Both the position numbers and the translations under genes were made by a program. This document shows positions 16,747 through 25,500 of a stretch of 53,874 nt of DNA, one piece after another. Below the pieces are notes generated by a model. It made no database searches, had not been told where the DNA came from, and saw only the letters and a program-made list of their open reading frames with translations. Each line of letters starts with the position of its first letter. Positions within the stretch are counted from its first letter, which is position 1. Origin of the DNA: JAGLQA01 sp023135565 (GTDB lineage Bacteria; Acidobacteriota; Aminicenantia; UBA2199); assembly GCA_030639305.1 (NCBI GenBank), contig DAOWCY010000017.1, forward strand, positions 1 to 53,874. Reading direction: 5' to 3'.

Positions 16747-16873
16747 GCTCAAGAGTACTCAGATTGAAGAGGAGCTCAAGAGTTCTCAGGATGAGGAAGC
16801 GGGGTGTGTTAGCACTACCAAAAAGCTTGATTTTTTAGCAAACATCCAGGAATTAATTGAAAAAATTGAATAG
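16724..16873 (+). CDS. Possible 49-aa overlapping small protein
   Basis: Starts with GTG inside the last codons of the cotransporter gene, in the +1 frame, with GAGG 6 bp upstream, and ends at TAG 16871-16873, 32 bp before the next gene. The product is charged and helical, with a duplicated motif (ELKSTQIEE, then ELKSSQDEE) and a tail LDFLANIQELIEKIE that could form a coiled coil. The duplication is also visible in DNA (GAGCTCAAGAGTACTCAG and GAGCTCAAGAGTTCTCAG). It fills the gap in an otherwise operon-like run. The family is not recognised, and it could be a relic of a longer C-terminus. Confidence 0.35.
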   Translation: MVRSTIFELKSTQIEEELKSSQDEEAGCVSTTKKLDFLANIQELIEKIE

Positions 16874-16905
16874 TTACTTTGTAATTTCTCCCAGAGGAGG
16901 TCGAG

Positions 16906-18846
16906 ATGAAATTTTATGCTGTTTTTCTACTAATTATTTGTTTAACCGCGGCCTGCGGCACCGGGCCGGGGAAACAGGAAAATATCTTCTTAGATAAAAT
17001 CCTGCAAAAAATTTACACCCTGCAGGACGAACGCCGGACTGCGCCGCTTTTCGACTATTTTAAAGATAAGAATCCCAAATACCGCCGCGCCGCGGCCCTG
17101 GCCTGCGCTTCTATCCAGGATAAAAAAACAGTCGAACCCCTGGCTTCCCTGCTTGCGGACGAAAGCGAAGCTGTGCGCTGCGCCGCTGCTTACGCTTTAG
17201 GGCAGTGTGGGACGAAACCTGCCGCCCCCCTGTTGATAAAAGCCTACGAAAAAGAGAAATCCCCTGTGGTGAAACGGGACATCCTGGAAGCCCTGGGTAA
17301 GTGCGGCAGCAGGAAAGGATTAGAATTTTTAACCGGGTTAAAATTCCGCAAAAGGGACAACCTGCTCTTAACAGGCCGGGCCCTGGGGATTTACCGTTTT
17401 GCCCTGCGGGGCATCATTTCACAGCAGGGTACGGTTAGAGCTATCGAATTATCGGCGCCGGGTTTGCCCGAACGAGCCTCTTTTATGGCTGCCAATTATC
17501 TTTCCCGGAGCCGCAGCATAGACCTCACCCCCTATCGAAAAGAATTAATCGCAGCTTTTAAAAAAGAAAATAGTGTTTTTACCCGCATGAACCTGCTAGC
17601 GGCCTTAGGTAAGGCAAAACACCCGGATACAGCGGTTTTTCTCAAGGAAATATTAAAGTCCACCGGCGACTACCGCTTCAAGGTGAATGCTCTCAGGGCG
17701 CTGAGGAGTTTCGATTATGAGCAGGTAAAAGAGGCTGTTTTCGACCTTTTGACAGACGCTAATGTGAATGTCGCAGTCAGCGCGGCACAATATATCGGAG
17801 CAAAAGGAGTGAGTAAAGATGCCGGGTTATATCTCGAAAAAGCACACCGGTTAACCGGCTGGCGCAGCCGGACGCTTTTATTGGAAGCCGCTCTAAAATA
17901 TTCTCCCGCTAAAGAAGACGCTGCTAAAGCTATTATCTCAGTCTATAATAAATCGACGAACATTTACGAGAAAGGTCATCTTTTACAAGCCCTAAGCGAA
18001 TACCCCCCGGCTTATAAGTTTGTTGAAGCCCAGGTTTTTTCGGATTTGCACTTAGTGGTAAAAAATTACGGCCTATCCGGTCTAATTGCTATGAGAAAAA
18101 GCAAAAATTTCCCCACGGATAACCGGGAAATGCAGGCGGAATTTGCCCGCATCTTAAAGAAAGCGGTGGCGTCCGGCGATATTGCCGTTATAGGACAGGC
18201 CGCCACTGCGCTGCGCGACCCGAAATTGAATTTTAAAAACCTTTTCAGCAGCTTCGATTTCTTAAAAACAGCATTGGAAAAACTCCGCCTGCCGGCAGAT
18301 ATCGAAGCTTTCCAGCAGTTACAGGAAACCATCGGTTTTTTCTACGGCGCTGAAGCGAAACCCGCGCTTCCGCCCCAGGCTAAAAACCCCATCGACTGGG
18401 AATTAGTAACTTCTATTTCTCCCCGCCGGCAGGTAAAAGTCAGCACTGTTAAAGGAGATATTATCATCGCGCTTTTTGTCGACAGTTCTCCCGGTTCGGT
18501 GAGTAATTTTATCCGCCTCATCGAGCAAGGCTATTACAAAGATAATATTTTCCACCGGGCAGCGCCCAATTTTGTCATCCAGGGCGGTTGTCCCCGCGGC
18601 GACGGCTGGGGCGGCCCTGATTTTTCCATCCGTTCCGAATTCGGGCCTTTATATTATGAAGAAGGCTCTGTCGGCATGGCCTCAGCGGGCAAAGACAGCG
18701 AAGGCAGTCAATGGTTTATCACCCACTCCCCCACCCCCCATTTAGACGGCAGGTATACCATATTCGGCAGGGTCGTATCCGGTATGGCCGTAGTTCACAA
18801 GATCGGGATCGGAGATAAAATAACCGCTTTCGAGATCATCAAATAG
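16906..18846 (+). CDS. Lipoprotein fusing HEAT repeats to a cyclophilin-type peptidyl-prolyl isomerase
   Basis: A 646-aa exported lipoprotein: hydrophobic signal peptide with lipobox LTAAC (Cys17). HEAT-like helical repeats run from about 40 to 460 (for example RRAAALACASIQDKKTVEPL and AVRCAAAYALGQCGTKPAAP), and a cyclophilin domain from about 473 to 645. The cyclophilin part keeps VKGDIIIALF, NFIRLIEQGYY, IFHRAAPNFVIQGG, SQWFITHSPTPHLDGRYTIFG, so proline isomerase activity is plausible. GAGGAGGT precedes the ATG. It probably acts as a periplasmic or outer-surface chaperone, with the HEAT part as a client- or partner-binding scaffold; that role is inferred. It depends on Lgt and LspA for maturation. 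It is the last gene before the biosynthetic cluster. Confidence 0.85.
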   Translation: MKFYAVFLLIICLTAACGTGPGKQENIFLDKILQKIYTLQDERRTAPLFDYFKDKNPKYRRAAALACASIQDKKTVEPLASLLADESEAVRCAAAYALGQCGTKPAAPLLIKAYEKEKSPVVKRDILEALGKCGSRKGLEFLTGLKFRKRDNLLLTGRALGIYRFALRGIISQQGTVRAIELSAPGLPERASFMAANYLSRSRSIDLTPYRKELIAAFKKENSVFTRMNLLAALGKAKHPDTAVFLKEILKSTGDYRFKVNALRALRSFDYEQVKEAVFDLLTDANVNVAVSAAQYIGAKGVSKDAGLYLEKAHRLTGWRSRTLLLEAALKYSPAKEDAAKAIISVYNKSTNIYEKGHLLQALSEYPPAYKFVEAQVFSDLHLVVKNYGLSGLIAMRKSKNFPTDNREMQAEFARILKKAVASGDIAVIGQAATALRDPKLNFKNLFSSFDFLKTALEKLRLPADIEAFQQLQETIGFFYGAEAKPALPPQAKNPIDWELVTSISPRRQVKVSTVKGDIIIALFVDSSPGSVSNFIRLIEQGYYKDNIFHRAAPNFVIQGGCPRGDGWGGPDFSIRSEFGPLYYEEGSVGMASAGKDSEGSQWFITHSPTPHLDGRYTIFGRVVSGMAVVHKIGIGDKITAFEIIK

Positions 18847-19203
18847 ACATCTTCCAACTACCGTTCTACCGGTAAACCGATTCCAGGCGCCGACTATACT
18901 CCGCCGGGACCGGACCTGGTCCACAAGGACTAACCTCACTCTCAAACTGCTGCTATTTTATTTTATAGATTTCCGAAAAAAAAGAGTAAAACCATTACAA
19001 ATGTTAGGTGTCTAAAAAAAAAGTTTATTATCTTTCCGAAATTACCGATATAACATGAGAATATCCCCTTTCCGGTGTCTCGAAAAATCCTAAAAAATGA
19101 GACCGGCAGGACTATGCAAAAAATCATTCGAGTTCAAAACCCTTTTATATAAAGAGTTTTGGGGAAACGAGGAAAATCGCCGCACACCTAACAAAATTGT
19201 ATC

Positions 19204-19232
19204 TTGACAAGTTTGAAAATTTGTAAGATTAT
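19204..19232 (+). promoter_or_regulatory. Candidate distal promoter of the NRPS/PKS cluster
   Basis: TTGACA (19204-19209), a 17-bp spacer and GATTAT (19227-19232). It sits just right of the 10-bp inverted repeat arm at 19184-19193, a natural position for a regulator site. The leader would be about 255 nt. Confidence 0.4.
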
Positions 19233-19412
19233 TTAATCTTGAAAGTTTTGAATTCTCTGTTTGAATTTATCTACACTATCAATCTAATTAAAAACAGGAT
19301 TTCAGTTTGAATAGGAAAGACTTGAAATTTTGTTCGCTCAACATAAAGGGCGGCAGCTTATCCCAAATCCGGGGATAAACGAAAGAGAACAAACAAATTA
19401 AAAATCACAAGT

Positions 19413-19440
19413 TTGATTAGTGGTAAAAAACGCTTATAAA
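19413..19440 (+). promoter_or_regulatory. Candidate proximal promoter of the NRPS/PKS cluster
   Basis: TTGATT (19413-19418), a 16-bp spacer and TATAAA (19435-19440), with a leader of about 46 nt to the ATG at 19493. It is an alternative to the distal promoter. Confidence 0.35.
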
Positions 19441-19492
19441 TTCCCTGGTGATATACGGGGATTCTTAAGGATAACTTTTTAGGAGTGCAGCA

Positions 19493-22400
19493 ATGACAGG
19501 TAAAGATACTATAAATAGGTTATGGATTGCTGCCGGCAAAAAAGCCGGAGAAAGAAAATATTGGTTAAAAAAGTTAGCCGGGGAACCGGTAAAAAGCAGT
19601 TTCCCTGTTATTTATAAAGGATCCTCGAGCATGGAGGGGGCCGCAGGCTCGCCGGTTGACGCCCGGTCAGGTAAAGACAGGGATACGGTAAATTTTGTTT
19701 TTAGCGGGGAACTATCTTCCCGATTAATAAAGTTAAGCGCCGCTTCCGATATCAGGCTTCATATTGTGTTGACAGCGGTTTTGGTCCTGCTCCTCGGCAA
19801 GTATACAGGTAATGACGATATAGTGACTGCGTCTCCCATATTGAAGCCGGATGCCCATCACGATAACAGCGAGAGCTTGATCAATAAAGTGTTAATCTTA
19901 AGGAACTCATTGACAGGGCGGATGAATTTCAAAGAATTGTTGTTCCAGGTAAGGGAGACTTTGGTCGAAGCCGATGAACACCGCGACTACCCGTTAGAAG
20001 TATTATTAAAACAGTTGAATTTAGCTGCACCTCCTTTTAATGTGGCCCTACTGTTGGAAAACATCCATGATAGGGAATACCTTTCTTTTGTAGAGCCGGA
20101 GGTTATTTTTTCATTTTTGAGAAGCGGGAATTCTATTTCAGGGCAGTTAGAATACAGTGTTTCCTCTTACAAAAAAGAGACAATCGAAAGAATTGCCGGT
20201 CATTTCCGGCGTTTAAGCGAGGTCGTGCTTGCCGGCCCGGAGATACAAGCAGCGGAGGTGGAATTCTTATTACCCGAAGAGAAGAGGCAGTTGTTGGTTG
20301 ACTTTAACCGCCCGGAAAAAGAGTACCCGGTAGATAAAACCATTCACGGATTGTTTGAACGGCAGTCGGTTGAAAACCCGGATAATATTGCTGTAGTCGG
20401 GATACCGGGAGCCGGGACAAAAAATTACAAATTACAAAACACAAATTACAAAGCCCCCGGCAGGGGCGGGCCATCAGGAATTACAAATCACAAATCCCAA
20501 ATTACAAACGTCGCTCTTACCTACCGGCAATTAAATGAAAAAGCCGATTCTTTAGCCGCGGTATTAATAGGAAAAGGAGTTAAAACCGGTGCTATTGTGG
20601 GCTTAATGGTGGAGCGTTCTACAGAGATGATTGTGGGCATACTGGGGATATTGAAAGCAGGGGCTGCTTTTCTGCCCATCAATCCTAAAAATCCACCCTC
20701 CCGTACCGTGTATATGCTGCGGGATTGCAGCGCCGGTCTGCTGCTTACTACCGGAAATTTGTTTAAAGAAGCATCCGGGTTGAGCGATTGGCCTGGAGAG
20801 ACAGTATTTATAGATGCCCGGGTTGAGTCCCAGGTCCAGGCTCCTGTTGAAGTTAAGGTTGAAGGAGGCAAGGGAACAAACAGCTTAACACATTTGTCCT
20901 CTTTAGCTTATGTGGTTTACACTTCAGGTTCTACAGGTAATCCCAAAGGAGTGCCTATCACTCACGGCAACTTTTGTCCCCTCATGTTTTGGGGTTATTC
21001 TCACTTAGGATTAGGCCCCGAAGATAGAGTAATCCGGAACCTTCCTTATTATTTCGATTGGTCGGTATGGGAGATATTTATCGCCCTGACCAGCGGTTCT
21101 GAGTTGTACATGATTGGTGAAGATATTTTACTTAATCCCGGAGCAGAAATCGATTTCATCCTAAAGAATAAAATTACAGTCCTGCACATCACCCCTACCC
21201 AGCACCGGTATTTGATTAATGTGGGCAGGAAATTAGACACTTTAAAATACCTTTGCCTCGGCGCCGAAAAATTAACCCATGACCTACTAATACGCAGTTT
21301 GGCCCTGGTGAATGAAGAGTGCCGGATTTTTAATATGTACGGTCCCACCGAAGCCACTGTTATAGCCGCCGTGCTGGAGATAGATCGTCAAGGAGCCGGG
21401 AATTACGAAGAATTATCCAGTGTCCCTATCGGGAAAACCACAGCCAATACTGCTCTGCTGGTATTGGACAAATCTATGAAGCTTTGTCCCATAGGAGTGA
21501 CCGGCGAATTGTATATAGCCGGGGATGCGTTGGCCCGCGGTTACTTGAACAACCCGGAACTCACCGCGGAAAAATTCCTGTCGCTTTCTTTTGAACAGGA
21601 TAGGTCAAATAGGTCTTATAAGACTGGAGAGGGTGCGGCGCACCCACCCTCTAAACTTCTAAACGAGCGTCCTTCAAAATCCACCGCCCCCCAATCACCG
21701 ACAACTCTTTACCGCACCGGAGATAGGGTGCGCCGGCTGCCGGACGGCACCCTGGAGTTTTCAGGGCGGGTTGATTTCCAGGTTAAAATCAGGGGGTACC
21801 GCATCGAGCCCGGTGAGATAGAGAATCGTTTATTACACCACCCGCAGGTCAAAGAGGCGTTAGTGTTGGTTAGGCAGTACGAAAACGGCGAAAACTACCT
21901 CTGCGCCTACATAGTTGCGCAGAGCGATGATTTCGATATAGAAAAAGGGGACAGGCAAATTAGTGAAAAAGGTGAAAAAGGGGACAGGCAAATTATCCCG
22001 CAAAATACCGAAGAGACGCAAGGTCTTTCGTCTCAGGGCTTTGGCGGAGCATCGAGCATCAGCGTACTGCGTGATTATTTATCGGTTCAACTGCCTGATT
22101 ACATGGTGCCTTCTTATTTTGTTTTTATAGAAAGAATGCCCCTGAACCCTAACGGCAAGATGGACATCGATGCCCTGCCGCACCCGCAGCCCCGGGAAAC
22201 GCAGGGCAAGAACACCTATGTGACGCCGCGTACCGAACTGGAGAAGGTAATTTCTGAAACCTGGAAAGAGGTGCTGGAAGTAGAAAGAGTAGGAATAAAC
22301 GATAATTTTTTCGACCTGGGCGGCAATTCCCTGAAGATCGTTAAGATAAATACCCTACTTGAAGAGAGGCTAAAGGAGATGAATAAAGATGTACCTGCGT

Positions 22401-22576
22401 TGTCGATCTTTTCATACCCGACTATTGCGGAGATGACCCGTCACTTAGAAGAGTGCGGCGCCGGGGAAGAAACAGCCGCGCTTCCTGCCGCCGAACCTGC
22501 TGTAGAACGGGCCGATGTAATAAGTAACGGCAGATCGCGGCTGCGCAGCCGGCTGAGAAAATCGAAAAATGACTAA
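19493..22576 (+). CDS. NRPS P1: (half-C)-A1-T1 loading protein
   Basis: A 1027-aa cytoplasmic synthetase, likely the first station of the line. Residues 1-250 are only the C-terminal lobe of a condensation domain: the KYWLKKLAG and DYPLEVLLKQL regions are present, but the part with the HHxxxDG active site is missing. The A domain follows (about 280-905) with TSGSTGNPKG, FDWSVWEIF (Asp522), MYGPTEAT, YRTGD, KIRGYRIEPGEIE and NGKMD. T1 has LGGNS (Ser946, phosphopantetheine site). The hand-read pocket is D-W-W-H-C-G-M-V-I-K, nearest Thr codes but weakly. Repeat-derived inserts sit at about 312-342 (TTACAAA type), in the A6-A7 loop (about 703-740) and at about 818-833 (KGDRQ, twice). The Arg-rich tail (RSRLRSRLRKSK) may dock to P2. 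The next gene starts 18 bp on. AGGAG lies 7 bp before the ATG. Confidence 0.9.
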   Translation: MTGKDTINRLWIAAGKKAGERKYWLKKLAGEPVKSSFPVIYKGSSSMEGAAGSPVDARSGKDRDTVNFVFSGELSSRLIKLSAASDIRLHIVLTAVLVLLLGKYTGNDDIVTASPILKPDAHHDNSESLINKVLILRNSLTGRMNFKELLFQVRETLVEADEHRDYPLEVLLKQLNLAAPPFNVALLLENIHDREYLSFVEPEVIFSFLRSGNSISGQLEYSVSSYKKETIERIAGHFRRLSEVVLAGPEIQAAEVEFLLPEEKRQLLVDFNRPEKEYPVDKTIHGLFERQSVENPDNIAVVGIPGAGTKNYKLQNTNYKAPGRGGPSGITNHKSQITNVALTYRQLNEKADSLAAVLIGKGVKTGAIVGLMVERSTEMIVGILGILKAGAAFLPINPKNPPSRTVYMLRDCSAGLLLTTGNLFKEASGLSDWPGETVFIDARVESQVQAPVEVKVEGGKGTNSLTHLSSLAYVVYTSGSTGNPKGVPITHGNFCPLMFWGYSHLGLGPEDRVIRNLPYYFDWSVWEIFIALTSGSELYMIGEDILLNPGAEIDFILKNKITVLHITPTQHRYLINVGRKLDTLKYLCLGAEKLTHDLLIRSLALVNEECRIFNMYGPTEATVIAAVLEIDRQGAGNYEELSSVPIGKTTANTALLVLDKSMKLCPIGVTGELYIAGDALARGYLNNPELTAEKFLSLSFEQDRSNRSYKTGEGAAHPPSKLLNERPSKSTAPQSPTTLYRTGDRVRRLPDGTLEFSGRVDFQVKIRGYRIEPGEIENRLLHHPQVKEALVLVRQYENGENYLCAYIVAQSDDFDIEKGDRQISEKGEKGDRQIIPQNTEETQGLSSQGFGGASSISVLRDYLSVQLPDYMVPSYFVFIERMPLNPNGKMDIDALPHPQPRETQGKNTYVTPRTELEKVISETWKEVLEVERVGINDNFFDLGGNSLKIVKINTLLEERLKEMNKDVPALSIFSYPTIAEMTRHLEECGAGEETAALPAAEPAVERADVISNGRSRLRSRLRKSKND
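20422..20512 (+). repeat. TTACAAA-type repeat block in the A1 domain
   Basis: Two runs of AATTACAAA-like units flank a GC-rich core (GCCCCCGGCAGGGGCGGGCC) that resembles the family A hairpin. It is in frame and lies in the loop between IAVVGIPG and ALTYRQLN at the start of the A domain. Confidence 0.85.
21599..21705 (+). repeat. Repeat cluster in the A6-A7 loop of A1
   Basis: GATAGGTCAAATAGGTCT (from 21599), then the palindrome GGGTGC-GGC-GCACCC (21631-21645) with CACCCTCTAAACTTCT, then a CAATCACCG unit (about 21691). All lie between EKF and LYRTGD and keep the frame. Confidence 0.8.
21941..21989 (+). repeat. Two GGGGACAGGC units in frame
   Basis: GAAAAAGGGGACAGGCAAAT occurs at 21941-21960, and GGGGACAGGC again at 21980-21989. 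Each encodes EKGDRQI in the loop before A10 of A1. Confidence 0.85.
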
Positions 22577-22594
22577 ATAAACCAGGAGGACATT

Positions 22595-25500
22595 GTGCTT
22601 ACAGGATTAGAAATTGCAGTTATCGGCATGGCCGGCAGGTTTCCCGGCGCCGGTAACCTTGGAGATTTCTGGAATAATTTAAAAAACGGTATCGAATCGA
22701 TCCACTTTTTTAGCGATGAGGAATTAGAAGCAGCGGGAGTAGACAGGGAACTGCGGGATGATCCCCGCTATGTAAAAGCCGACGGTCAGATGGACGGCGT
22801 CGAATATTTCGACGCCCCTTTCTTCGAATACACCCACTGGGAAGCCCGGGTGCTGGACCCGCAAATACGCCTTTTCCACCAATGCACTTATCACGCCTTA
22901 GAGGATGCCGGTTACAATCCCGAAACCTACAAAGGTTTGATCGGGCTTTATGCCGGGGCCGGGCCCAATTTGGAATGGGAGATACGTTCGTTCCTTTCCG
23001 GGATAGACGGCGCAGCCCAGGAGTTTGCCGCGGTGCAGTTGAACGACAAAGATTACTTAGCCGCCCGCGTATCTTACCGGTTGAACTTACGGGGGCCCAG
23101 CTTCTCTCTTAACACCGCCTGTTCTACATCTTTAGTTGCCATTCATTTAGCCTGCCAGGCATTGTTGGGCGGCGAGTGTGATATTGCCCTGGCAGGAGGT
23201 GTGAAAGTAGCCTTTCCCCGCAGGTACGGTTACATCTACCAGGAACATTTGGTATCGTCTCCGGACGGTCACTGCCGGGCTTTCGATGCCGCGGCCCAGG
23301 GCGCGGTAGGGGGCGAAGGAGTCGGCGTCGTGGTGCTCAAGCGGCTGGAAGACGCCGCTGCCGATAGGGATAGGATTCTTGCCCTAATCAAAGGTTCTGC
23401 TATTAATAATGACGGCAAAAGCAAAGTGGGTTTCACAGCGCCCAGCATAAAAGGACAGGCCGCGGTGATTAAAGCAGCCCATAAAATGGCAGAAGTGCAG
23501 CCCGAAAGCATTTCCTATATGGAAGCGCACGGCACGGCTACGCCCTTAGGCGACCCCGTGGAGGTCGCCGCCATGAAGCTGGCGTTCGGCAGCGATAAAC
23601 GGGGATTTTGCGCGGTCGGTTCCGTAAAAACCAATATCGGGCATACCGATGCCGCGGCCGGGGCCGCCGGGTTTATTAAAACCGTGCTGGCGCTTCGACA
23701 CCGGAAAATACCTCCCAGTCTTCATTTTGAAACCCCTAATCCCAAGATCGATTTTGAAAACAGCCCTTTTTATGTGGTATCGCAATTGACGGAATGGCGG
23801 CCCGACCCCGCTGCTTTTCCCCAGACTGCCGCCTCGTTTCGGGCCGGGGTAAGTTCTTTCGGCATCGGCGGCACCAATGCGCACGTAATCTTAGAAGAAG
23901 CACCGCGAGATGCTGCTCCCGCTAAGTCAACAGAAGTTTTTGCGGGGGTGCCGGAGGCAAGAAAAGACAAATCCTCGTTACTGCTTCTTTCTGCCGCGAC
24001 GCCCACTGCCTTAGACAAAATGAGCGAAAATCTCGCCGAATTTCTAAAAGAAAATCCAGGTGTTGACCCGGCAGATGCCGCTTACACGCTGCATGTAGGC
24101 AGGAAGGCGATGAAACAGCGCCGGATGCTTATTTGTTCGCAAGTTGACGAAGCTGTGAAAGCCCTGTTTTCTCCCGGTTCCGCGCCCGTAAGAACCGCTT
24201 CGGTGCAGAGGGAGAATCGTCCCGTGGTTTTTATGTTTCCCGGGCTCGGTTCCCAGTATGCGGGCATGGCACAGGGTCTTTACTCGGAAGTGCCTTTTTT
24301 CCGGGAAGAGATGGAGCGCTGTTTTGAAATTTCAAAAAATTTAGGCGTTGACATAAAAGAAATACTGTATCCACCTGCTGCGGCTGAACAAGAACCTGCA
24401 AAAGAGGGTACAGCACACAGCGCGTCTCATGGCTCATCGTCCGGCGCTCATGGCTCATCGTCCAGCGCCCATCAAGCAGAGCTCATCGACCGCCCCGGCA
24501 TGGCCCAACCGGTAATATTTGCCGTGGAATACGCCCTGGCGAAATTGCTGCTCAGTTGGGGTATAGAACCTTATGCCCTGATCGGCTACAGTTTCGGCGA
24601 ATATGCCGCCGCCTGTATCGCCGGGGTATTTTCTTTAGAAGAAGCCCTGGAATTAATCGTAACCAGGGGCAGGTTGATAGAGAAACTGTCCCCCGGCGCC
24701 ATGTTGAGCGTACCTTTAAGCAAGGAGGAACTGCTGCCCCTGTTGGATGACGAATTATTTATAGCTATCGACAACGGCCCCACCTGTGTGGTTTCCGGGG
24801 AAACAGCGGTAGTAGAAAAGTTCGCCGCCCACATGAAAAAAAAGAAATATCTCTGCCTGCGGGTGCCCGCTTCCCATGCGCTTCATTCGCCGCTGATGGA
24901 GCCTATTGCAGCGGAGTACCGGGAGAAAATCAGCCGTTTTAAGCTAAAACGGCCCCGCCTGCCTTTTATTTCCAACGTAAGCGGCGGTTGGATGACTAAT
25001 GAAGACGCTGTAGACCCCGCTTATTGGGTCAAGCACCTGCAGCAGACAGTGCGGTTTGCCGACGGCGTACAGGAACTGGTAAAGGAGCCGGACGCCCTTT
25101 TTATAGAAGTCGGGCCGGGCCGGGATTTAAGCGCCATGATGATGCGGCATGTAGAGAATAACCCCGGCCAGGATGTGTTCGACATGATTAGACACCCGCA
25201 GAAAAATACAGGCGATTATCCTTTCCTGGCGGATAGGGTCGGTCGTTTATGGCTTTCAGGCGTAGACATAGACTGGGACGCCTTTCATGCCGGGGAGCAG
25301 CGCAGCCGGGTGGGCCTGCCTTTGTATCCTTTCGAGAAAATCCCTTATTGGTTCGAAGGCGACACCGTCGGTCTAATTCGCCGGCTTTTATCCAGTCTTC
25401 TCTCCGGCGATGCCGGGGTAAAGGGCCTGCTGCAAGATGAAAAATTGAGTGCCATGCTCGAACAGCATATGAGTAAACCATTGCACGAAGCCGCGGAGAG

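Larger units (their letters stand above)
18847..19492 (+). other. Long upstream region of the NRPS/PKS cluster
   Basis: 646 bp without a gene, ending at the first synthetase ATG. It holds a 10-bp inverted repeat TGTTAGGTGT (19002-19011) / ACACCTAACA (19184-19193), a bulged hairpin CCGGTGTCTC (19072-19081) / GAGACCGG (19099-19106), and CAAAAC/GTTTTG near 19136-19160. Two candidate promoters follow. The start codon is preceded by AGGAG (19481-19485). The structured block could be an operator or a transcribed leader; no known riboswitch class was recognised. Confidence 0.55.
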
